DNA from: CAZGMC01 sp964526565
Lineage (GTDB): Bacteria; Pseudomonadota; Alphaproteobacteria; DSM-16000; Inquilinaceae
Reading direction: 5' to 3'
DNA length: 64,000 bases
Assembly (NCBI GenBank): GCA_964526565.1
Contig: CAZGMC010000001.1
Location: 102,507-166,506, forward strand
Shown: piece by piece, positions 52,619 through 64,000 of the stretch
How the letters are laid out: each line of letters begins with the position of its first letter
How positions within the stretch are numbered: the first letter of the stretch is position 1
Position numbers and translations under genes: made by a program
The notes under the pieces: generated by a model
The model's input: the letters and a program-made list of their open reading frames with translations, nothing else
The model's database searches: none
What the model was told of the DNA's origin: nothing

Positions 52619-52705
52619 TTACGGGGACAGTTTCCTTATTTCTCTCGCCTTGATTGCAGTACTGGCCTGCCCTATCCAGGGGAAATAAGGAAGCTGTCCC
52701 CGTAA
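52619..52705. repeat. RAYT/REP-type palindromic element between topA and rnr
   Basis: Terminal inverted repeats of 24 bases with one mismatch: TTACGGGGACAGTTTCCTTA on the left (52619 on) and its complement ending AAGCTGTCCCCGTAA on the right (to 52705), around a ~40-base centre. The GGGGACAG...CTTATTTC motif is characteristic of palindromes mobilised by REP-associated (IS200-like) tyrosine transposases. No such transposase gene is in the window. Confidence 0.85.
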
Positions 52706-52717
52706 CAAGCGCCGCGG

Positions 52718-55654
<2,937 letters not shown>

Positions 55655-55719
55655 GGGACCCCCGTTCGCAAGGTGCTCGCCGGTCACGCCGCCGCCGCGA
55701 GCAGGCAGGGGGCGCGCCG

Positions 55720-56853
55720 TCAGATCAGGCTGACGCGGTTGCCCGGCTGGCGCTCGACCCGCCCGGCCAGCTCCAGCTCCAGCAACACCGTCCATATGAC
55801 GGCCGCGGAGAATTGGCATTCCCTCAGGAGTTCGTCAACGGGCGTTGGAGTCGGCGACAGCCATTCCAGGATCGCGGCGCGAACCTCTTCCGGTACATCG
55901 ACCGGGGTCGGCACCGACACAGGCTCGGCCGGCAGGGTGGCGAACAGGGTGCCCTGGCGGTCGGCGAGGGGCTTGGTCGTCATGGCGCGCAGGCCCTCAA
56001 GAATGTCGTCGGCGCTCTGTACCAGGGTGGCGCCGCCGCGGATCAGCTGGTTGCAGCCCTGGGCGCGCGGGTCGAGCGGCGAGCCCGGCACGGCGAACAC
56101 CTCGCGGCCCTGCTCGCCGGCCAGCCGCGCGGTGATCAGCGAGCCCGAGCGCGGCGCCGCCTCCACCACCACGACCCCCAGCGCCAGGCCAGAGATCAGC
56201 CGGTTGCGCCGCGGGAAGTGGCGCGCCTGCGGCTGGGTGCCCGGCGGCGTCTCGGACACGGCGACGCCCGCCTCGATGATGCGGGCATACAGGTCGGTGT
56301 TCTCCGGCGGGTAGACCACGTCGATGCCGCCGGCCATGACCGCCGCGGTGCCGCCGGCCAGGGCGCCCTCGTGCGCGGCGCTGTCGATCCCCCGGGCCAG
56401 ACCGGAGACGACCAGGAAGCCGGCCGCTGCCACCTCTCCGGCCAGGCGCTGGGCCAGGCGGCGGCCGTTGATCGAGGCGTTGCGCGCGCCGACCATGCCC
56501 ACCATGGGCCGTTGCAGCAGGTGGGCGTAGCCGCGCACGGCGAGCAGCGGCGGTGCATCGTCGACGGGCGCCAGGGCCGGCGGGTAGTCGGCCTCGCCGA
56601 CGGCGACGAGACGGGTGCCAAGCCGCTCCAGCGCTGCCAGCTCGCGCTCGGCCTCGGCCTTCGAGGCGGGCTTGAGCGGGCGCGCCCGGCCGCCGCGGCG
56701 GGACAGCTCCGGCAGCGCCTCCAGCGCCGCCCCGGCGGTGCCGAACCGGGCCACCAGGTGCCGGAAGGTGACCGGCCCCACGTTCTCGGTGCGGATGAGC
56801 CTCAGCCAATCCAGACGGTCCTTGGCGGATAGTGCGCGCGTCGGTTGATGCAT
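55720..56853 (-). CDS. dprA: DNA-processing protein DprA
   Basis: 377 residues. DprA loads RecA on incoming single-stranded DNA in transformation and is widespread even in bacteria not known to be competent. N-terminal helical domain (LRLIRTENVGPVTFRHLVAR), Rossmann domain with VGMVGARNASINGRRLAQRL, GFLVVSGLARGIDSAAHEGA and FPRRNRLISGLALGVVVVEA, then a C-terminal winged helix. The Met at 56853 is used; the frame extends upstream without homology. It lies 65 bases before topA. Confidence 0.94.
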   Translation of the reverse strand: MHQPTRALSAKDRLDWLRLIRTENVGPVTFRHLVARFGTAGAALEALPELSRRGGRARPLKPASKAEAERELAALERLGTRLVAVGEADYPPALAPVDDAPPLLAVRGYAHLLQRPMVGMVGARNASINGRRLAQRLAGEVAAAGFLVVSGLARGIDSAAHEGALAGGTAAVMAGGIDVVYPPENTDLYARIIEAGVAVSETPPGTQPQARHFPRRNRLISGLALGVVVVEAAPRSGSLITARLAGEQGREVFAVPGSPLDPRAQGCNQLIRGGATLVQSADDILEGLRAMTTKPLADRQGTLFATLPAEPVSVPTPVDVPEEVRAAILEWLSPTPTPVDELLRECQFSAAVIWTVLLELELAGRVERQPGNRVSLI

Positions 56854-56976
56854 GATGCGACCTTCGGGCATCTGCATGCGGTGGTCAACAGGAACATGCG
56901 CGTGATCGCTTGTCACGCACGATTGATGATGGAACCGGGCATAAACTTGACGTACAGTGGCGTGGGGGAGTTCGAG

Positions 56977-57465
56977 ATGAAAACAGCAGACGTTTTCTCC
57001 ATGCCACCGGCCGGCGATTCGCCGGCGCGATCGTCGCGGGCCGGGGTGGTGCGGCGGGGCGGGGCGCCGGGCACTCGGGCCGGCGCCGGGCGCGAGCAGC
57101 GGCGTCACGAGCGGGTGACGGCGGGCAACGCGCTGGTCGCCGTCGAAGGGACATTGTACCCGGTCCACAATGTCAGCATTGGCGGGTTTCGCCTGGCCGG
57201 CTACGAGGGCGGGCTGGGCGTGGGCGACGGGTTCGACTTCGTCTTCCACCTGGCGATGGACGGCCGCGCCACGGCCTGTGCCGGCCGCGGACAGGTGCGC
57301 CGGCGCGATGCGGCCGGGCTGGGCGCGGCGTTCGTGATGGAGGACCCTGCCTTCTACGCGGTGCTGTGCCGCTTCATCGAGCAGGAGCGGTCGTTGCAGA
57401 TTTCCTACGGGGACGCGCGCGCCCCGGCCGCGCCCCGGCCGGCCTTCGTCCGCGAGGTGATCTGA
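56977..57465 (+). CDS. PilZ-domain protein (cyclic-di-GMP binding candidate)
   Basis: 162-residue protein starting MKTADVFSMPPAGDS with GGGGAG six bases before the ATG. The PilZ pattern is an Arg-rich REQRRHERV followed by VHNVSIGGFRLAGYEGG, close to the RxxxR...NxSxxG consensus, so it may bind cyclic-di-GMP. A ~25-base segment spanning GGCCTTCGTCCGCGAG is duplicated across its stop codon. Confidence 0.8.
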   Translation: MKTADVFSMPPAGDSPARSSRAGVVRRGGAPGTRAGAGREQRRHERVTAGNALVAVEGTLYPVHNVSIGGFRLAGYEGGLGVGDGFDFVFHLAMDGRATACAGRGQVRRRDAAGLGAAFVMEDPAFYAVLCRFIEQERSLQISYGDARAPAAPRPAFVREVI

Positions 57466-57528
57466 TCCGCCCCGCCCGGCCTTCGTCCGCGAGACGATCC
57501 GGGCCGGCTGTGGATCGTTTGCCGGCGG

Positions 57529-58185
57529 TTATCGGCCTCGGCCGCTGCTGCTGCCGATCTTCGGTTCGGTCCCGCTGGCCAGGCGGCGGATGTTGCCGGC
57601 GTGGCGCACGTACACCAGCAGGGCGATGAAGATCGCCAGCTCCATGCGCTGCGGGTCGGCCAGGTACGCGCCGCCGACGGGCACCTGGGACAGCACGTAC
57701 GCGTACACCGGCGCCAGCCCGATCCCGATCAGGGCGGCCAGCGACGAATAGCGCAGCAGGAACGCCACCGCCAGCCATGTCGCGCAGGCCAGCGCGCCCA
57801 CTGCCCAGGCGGACGCCAGCAGCACGCCCAGCGCCGTCGCCACGCCCTTGCCGCCGCGGAAGCCCAGCCACACCGGGAAGGTGTGCCCCAGCATGGCGCC
57901 GCCGCCGGCCAGCACCGCCGTGTCGGGCCCGTACAGCCCGGCCAGCAACACCGCTGCCGCGCCCTTGCCGCCGTCCAGCAGCAGCGTCGCCGCGGCCAGC
58001 ACCTTGTTGCCGGTGCGCAGCACGTTGGTCGCGCCGATGTTGCCGGAGCCGATGCGGCGCACGTCGCCGTAGCCGGCCAGCCGCGTCAACACCAGGCCGA
58101 ACGGGATCGACCCGAGCAGGTAGCCGAGCACGGCCGCGGCATAGAACGGCCACGTATAGGCGAGCGAGCCGAGCGGATCGGGCAT
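57529..58185 (-). CDS. plsY: Glycerol-3-phosphate acyltransferase PlsY
   Basis: 218-residue inner-membrane enzyme that transfers acyl groups from acyl-phosphate to glycerol-3-phosphate. Several helices and the three conserved loops: GYLLGSIPFG, IGSGNIGATNVLR and FRGGKGVATALGVL. The Met at 58185 is preceded by AGGGG and begins MPDPLGSLAYTWPF. Length is usual. Confidence 0.95.
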   Translation of the reverse strand: MPDPLGSLAYTWPFYAAAVLGYLLGSIPFGLVLTRLAGYGDVRRIGSGNIGATNVLRTGNKVLAAATLLLDGGKGAAAVLLAGLYGPDTAVLAGGGAMLGHTFPVWLGFRGGKGVATALGVLLASAWAVGALACATWLAVAFLLRYSSLAALIGIGLAPVYAYVLSQVPVGGAYLADPQRMELAIFIALLVYVRHAGNIRRLASGTEPKIGSSSGRGR

Positions 58186-58352
58186 GGCCGGTCCCCTGCG
58201 CGGGCGGCGGGCGGCGGGCAGCGCTGGCGCCGCGATGCCTTCAGGGCCTTGCCGGAGGCGCCATGCGCTGTCAAGAGGGGAGGCTGCGGGTGGTGGCGGT
58301 GGTGCGTCTTGCCATATGGCGGAGAAGCCCTGTCCTGCGCTAGGATGATTGC

Positions 58353-58805
58353 ATGTCGTCGCCTGACCCCGACCGGCCCGACCTGTACGACGTCGACTTC
58401 GCCGCGTGGTGCGACCGCGAAGCGGCACTGGCGCGCGCCGGGCGGGTCGACCGGCTCGACCTGCTCAACATCGCGCAGGAACTGGAGAGCCTGGGCCACG
58501 CCGACCGGCGCGAGATCGCCCACTGCCTGACGCGGCTGCTGACCAACCTGCTGATGTATCAGGCCCGGCCCGAGCAGCGCACCGGCCACGCCCTGGTCGC
58601 CATCGCCGAGGACCGGCGGCGCATCCTGTTCGTCATCGAGGACAGCCCCAGCCTGGCGACCTATCCGGCCACGGTCCTGGCCGACTGCTATCGCGAGGCC
58701 CTCTCTCACGCCGCCTGCCAGACCGGCCTGCCGCTCGACGCGCTGCCGGCCGAATGCCCGTATACAGCCGAACGGGCGGTGGACCGGGGGTTTCTGCCTG
58801 ACTAG
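58353..58805 (+). CDS. DUF29 family protein
   Basis: 150-residue helical protein with the family blocks LYDVDFAAWCDREAALARAG, LLNIAQELESLGHADRREIA and LLTNLLMYQARPEQRT. Uncharacterised, common in cyanobacteria and alphaproteobacteria, often in several copies per genome. Stands alone here. The ATG at 58353 is followed directly by SSPDPDRPDLYDVD. Confidence 0.88.
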   Translation: MSSPDPDRPDLYDVDFAAWCDREAALARAGRVDRLDLLNIAQELESLGHADRREIAHCLTRLLTNLLMYQARPEQRTGHALVAIAEDRRRILFVIEDSPSLATYPATVLADCYREALSHAACQTGLPLDALPAECPYTAERAVDRGFLPD

Positions 58806-59077
58806 GCACTGCAGCATCTCTTGATCCGTCATTCTATGCGAATTCAGAGAAATGCGGCCGGCACGGGCCTGATCTCGTGATGATTAAGATGCCTTGATGG
58901 CCGGCAGTATCTTGCCGAGAATCACAAACTAATCGCGGCTCGTCCCAAAAAACACGCTCCCCTGGCCGAACGGTCGATCAGTATGGTCGCGCCCGCTTTG
59001 CAGACTTTGTGGCGAGTCCCCTTGGTGAGGTCCTATCGAGGATTCGAAGGGACGCCCGTGCCCTTGGCCGCACACCA

Positions 59078-59692
59078 CTACAGCCGCCAGCGGCGCATCA
59101 GCGGGAACGGGTGCGTGGGCATGGCATCGCCAACGAAGCGGACCGGCTCGTCGGTCAGGCCCAGGCGGGCGAGGTGAACGATGCCGGGGGCGAAGCCGCT
59201 CTGCAGCATCATCACCATGCCCGTCGGCGCCTGACCGGGCGGGTGGCCGTAGGTGCCCGGATAGAACACCACCTCCGGCGGCAGGCCGAGCCGGCACAGC
59301 GCCGCGTAGGACCAGGCGATGGCGACCTGCTCGTTGTGGAACAGCGCGGCGTGCTCCGCCTGGTCCGGCGGCGCCGCGCCGTCGGCCGGGTCGGCGTTCA
59401 GGATCGTCTTGATGCAGGCGCCGACGTCGCCGTCCATGGCCTCGCGGAACCGCGCCGGCGTACACGCCAGATGCCCCGCCTCGTGCAGCACGTCGCCGGG
59501 CGACCCGCACGTCTCCGGATCGACCCGGATGGCGCCGTTCGCGATCGCCAGCCCCGGCAGAAAGCTGCCCGGCGGCACCCGACCGACGGCGCACGGCACG
59601 CCGACCTCATCAAGGAAGTCCAGGATGGCGGGCAGGTGCTCGGCGTACAGCATGGGCGGGAGGGTCCGGGGGGGATCGGGGACTTGTGCCAT
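59078..59692 (-). CDS. Hypothetical protein with an HExxH-like motif
   Basis: 204-residue protein. GDVLHEAGHLACTPARFREA contains HEAGH, the zinc-metallopeptidase core, with a possible third ligand further on; IAWSYAALCRLGLPPEVVFY is another distinctive block. I do not recognise the family. There is no signal peptide. The start could be at 59692 or the Met at 59653. Repeats lie directly upstream. Confidence 0.6.
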   Translation of the reverse strand: MAQVPDPPRTLPPMLYAEHLPAILDFLDEVGVPCAVGRVPPGSFLPGLAIANGAIRVDPETCGSPGDVLHEAGHLACTPARFREAMDGDVGACIKTILNADPADGAAPPDQAEHAALFHNEQVAIAWSYAALCRLGLPPEVVFYPGTYGHPPGQAPTGMVMMLQSGFAPGIVHLARLGLTDEPVRFVGDAMPTHPFPLMRRWRL

Positions 59693-59699
59693 AAGGAGC

Positions 59700-60050
59700 G
59701 GTGCCGGTGCGAGCCAGAACCCGTAGGCTGGGCTGAGCCTGCGAAGCCCAGCTTCCGGCAGCACAAATGGAACCGTCAGCCCTTGTTGAAATATTGCTTG
59801 ATCCACTTAATTTCCGACGGATGCACCCAGATACACCACCAAATAGAAATTTTTTGGGCTGCTTGTCAAGCCAAAATGGGAGATCAGGCAAACTTTCACT
59901 CCTATGAAGGGGAATGGTGCCGGTGCAAGGCAGAACCCGTAGGCTGGGCTGAGCCTGCGAAGCCCAGCATCCGACAGCATAAATGGAACCGTCAATTTTT
60001 ACTGAAATAAAGCTGGGCTTCGCAGGCTCAGCCCAGCCTACGGATCGCCA
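59700..60050. repeat. Two direct and one inverted copy of a palindromic repeat
   Basis: An ~80-base unit beginning GTGCCGGTGC and containing CCGTAGGCTGGGCTGAGC and GCGAAGCCCAGC occurs at about 59700-59780 and 59920-60000. A third, inverted copy (AAGCTGGGCTTCGCAGGCTC, about 60009-60047) runs into the end of the MNT/HEPN-like gene. The direct copies can each form a hairpin. No transposase is nearby. Confidence 0.8.
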
Positions 60051-60601
60051 CTCTTTTCCATCGTTGCAGTTAAAGAACTGCACCATGTCTCCAACAGATC
60101 GGCATAATTCGACAATCTCTGCCGGAGATCCACGGCGACAGATTCCTTGTAGGTGTAAGCAACGAGGTTCCGGTCATCGATCACGCCGAGAGCGGCGGCC
60201 GCCTGTTCGTCTGTCAAAAGGCCAGCGGTACGGCATTCCCGGACACCCTCGGAGCGCGCGCGTTCCGCCAAATCAGGAAAACGCCCGACGTCGATCACGT
60301 CGACAAAATACGGGACCGTGCTCTCCTCCAGCGCCTCAACGATGTCGGAATAAGTCTCGGGCGGCATGGGTCGGGCCGGGTCGATGGCCACGTCGATGTC
60401 GCTGTAGCGGTGCCACGTGCCGCGGGCGTGGCTGCCGATCAGGTAGACCCGCGCCGGAAAATCCCCGAGGCGATCCAGCACGATGCGCCGCACTTCGGCC
60501 AGTCCCCAGCGGCGCATGGGCGGCAGGCGGTCCGCATCGGGAATGTCGGTCAGGGCGGCGGCTTCCTCGTGGCCCACGGGCAGGGTGCCGATCGTAAACA
60601 T
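60038..60601 (-). CDS. MNT nucleotidyltransferase fused to a degenerate HEPN-like fragment
   Basis: 187 residues. The N-terminal half is a minimal nucleotidyltransferase: LIGSHARGTWHRYSDIDVAI with Gly56, Ser57, Asp68 and Asp70, and a third acidic strand in VDVIDV. The C-terminal part (residues ~130-180) resembles the end of an HI0074-type HEPN protein (DDRNLVAYTYKESVAVDLRQ), where partners normally have RN-x-x-x-H; here the His position is Tyr149. The first HEPN helices are missing. MNT and HEPN genes usually form separate antitoxin-toxin pairs, so this is an unusual fusion or a deletion product. It lies 15 bases downstream of uvrA on the same strand, and a repeat overlaps its last codons. 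Confidence 0.75.
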   Translation of the reverse strand: MFTIGTLPVGHEEAAALTDIPDADRLPPMRRWGLAEVRRIVLDRLGDFPARVYLIGSHARGTWHRYSDIDVAIDPARPMPPETYSDIVEALEESTVPYFVDVIDVGRFPDLAERARSEGVRECRTAGLLTDEQAAAALGVIDDRNLVAYTYKESVAVDLRQRLSNYADLLETWCSSLTATMEKSGDP

Positions 60602-60616
60602 TGCCGCGCTCCGCTG

Positions 60617-63466
<2,850 letters not shown>

Positions 63467-63700
63467 GGAAAAGGCCGTCCGAGGGATCGACAGTGTCGCC
63501 GGGCAATGTCACCGGCCGCCGCCCGTGCCGGCAGCCGGTGCGGTCGTCCGGGAATATGGCGCAGGGGTGGGGTAAAAGCCACCGCCGCCGCCGGCCGCGG
63601 CTCTGGGGCTGGCGGCGGGCTGGCGGCGGTCTGTCGCGGCTCGTCCTGCCGGATGGCCGGCCGGGCAGGGGGCGGGTCCGTGGGACGCGATCGGGAGGGC

Positions 63701-64000
63701 ATGATGCCGCGGATGGCTTTGTATGGCGTGGCGGCTGCGGCGACAGTGGTGCTGGCCGTGGCACTGGTCACACGCCCGCCGCCGGAACCGGGGCCGGAAC
63801 AGGGGCCGGAACAGGGGCCGGAACAGGGGCTGGCCTGTGGCGATCCGGCCTATCACTGGAGCGACACGGAGCCCGCCATCAACCTGCGTCACGTGTTCTG
63901 CGGCGACGTGCGCGACGACGGCCGGCCGGTCGGGTTCCATTCGACCCAGGCGCTCGGCCAGGCGCTCGGCCAGGCGCTCGGCCAGGCGCTCGGCCAGGCG
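63701..64000 (+). CDS. Secreted or anchored EndoU-like protein, 3' end outside the window
   Basis: Reads MMPRMALYGVAAAATVVLAV (signal or anchor), a Pro/Glu/Gln repeat (EPGPEQGPEQGPEQG, 12-bp units), then CGDPAYHWSDTEPAINLRHV and FCGDVRDDGRPVGFHST. The last two blocks fit the start of bacterial EndoU nuclease domains (N-x-x-HIF-x-G ... GFHS). It then enters another 12-bp repeat (QALG) that runs off the window edge, so the remaining catalytic residues cannot be checked. GGGAGG lies before the Met. Confidence 0.5.
   Translation, partial: MMPRMALYGVAAAATVVLAVALVTRPPPEPGPEQGPEQGPEQGLACGDPAYHWSDTEPAINLRHVFCGDVRDDGRPVGFHSTQALGQALGQALGQALGQA
63785..63832. repeat. 12-bp coding repeat (GGAACAGGGGCC) in the EndoU-like gene
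   Basis: About four head-to-tail copies encoding GPEQ, just after the signal or anchor segment. Confidence 0.85.
63947..64000. repeat. 12-bp coding minisatellite running off the window end
   Basis: Unit CAGGCGCTCGGC (QALG), at least 4.5 copies, beginning directly after the GFHST block of the EndoU-like protein. Confidence 0.9.

Noticed and set aside
50515..52653. A 712-residue plus-strand frame antisense to rnr
   Set aside because: Composition typical of antisense reading of high-GC genes; no motif.

Overview
The window (about 70% G+C by eye) looks like a chromosome segment of an alphaproteobacterium, most probably a Rhodospirillales-type lineage. The evidence is the block scpB / tatABC / serS / surE / nlpD-like / DUF815 ATPase / yajC-secD-secF / Mth938-like gene, together with proC-YbjN-ubiK, cbpA-cbpM, PEP-CTERM proteins and a carbon-phosphorus lyase operon. 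Five runs of exactly 100 N mark scaffold joins; three of them lie inside short tandem repeats. No rRNA, tRNA or CRISPR array was seen.

Layout. 0-3.4 kb: a sensor histidine kinase cut by the window edge, a decayed PTS enzyme I relic, and a pentapeptide-repeat protein. 3.5-10.9 kb: phosphonate degradation, with repressor gene phnF divergent from phnGHIJKL, and phnM after a 629-base non-coding stretch carrying a palindromic repeat. 11.3-14.4 kb: two PEP-CTERM exported proteins, the first behind a good sigma-54 promoter, and a DUF3775 protein. 14.5-18.2 kb: an 11-bp minisatellite, a thioredoxin/DsbD-like membrane protein, an Rpn-family nuclease and a truncated DUF488 gene. 18.2-33.4 kb: V-type ATPase subunits B and D (no other subunit present) run into scpB. 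A VapBC pair and an orphan ABC ATPase follow, then the conserved tat-serS-surE-nlpD-yajC-secDF block, where pcm survives only as a short relic. 33.4-41.0 kb: mostly minus-strand housekeeping genes (TetR-type regulator, YbaK-type deacylase, endonuclease V, proC, YbjN, ubiK), then hldD, an M28 peptidase and a TIM-barrel protein. 41.3-46 kb: a glutathione transferase, a two-gene P-loop ATPase plus TPR cassette, and a DUF2237 protein. 46-57.5 kb: GumN-family protein, cbpM/cbpA, rpmG, an S41 protease, rnr, topA, dprA and a PilZ protein. 57.5-64 kb: plsY, DUF29, an HExxH protein, an MNT/HEPN-like fusion, uvrA, and the start of a secreted EndoU-like protein that leaves the window.

Themes. Gene decay and rearrangement recur: the ptsI and pcm relics, the cut DUF488 gene, the partial V-ATPase operon, and scpB without scpA. 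Short tandem repeats of 11-15 bp are unusually frequent and repeatedly begin at or just after stop codons. Palindromic REP-like elements occupy several intergenic spaces. The most system-like unexplained locus is the overlapping ATPase and TPR gene pair at 42.2-45.4 kb; the MNT/HEPN-like fusion and the EndoU-like protein are smaller leads in the same direction.
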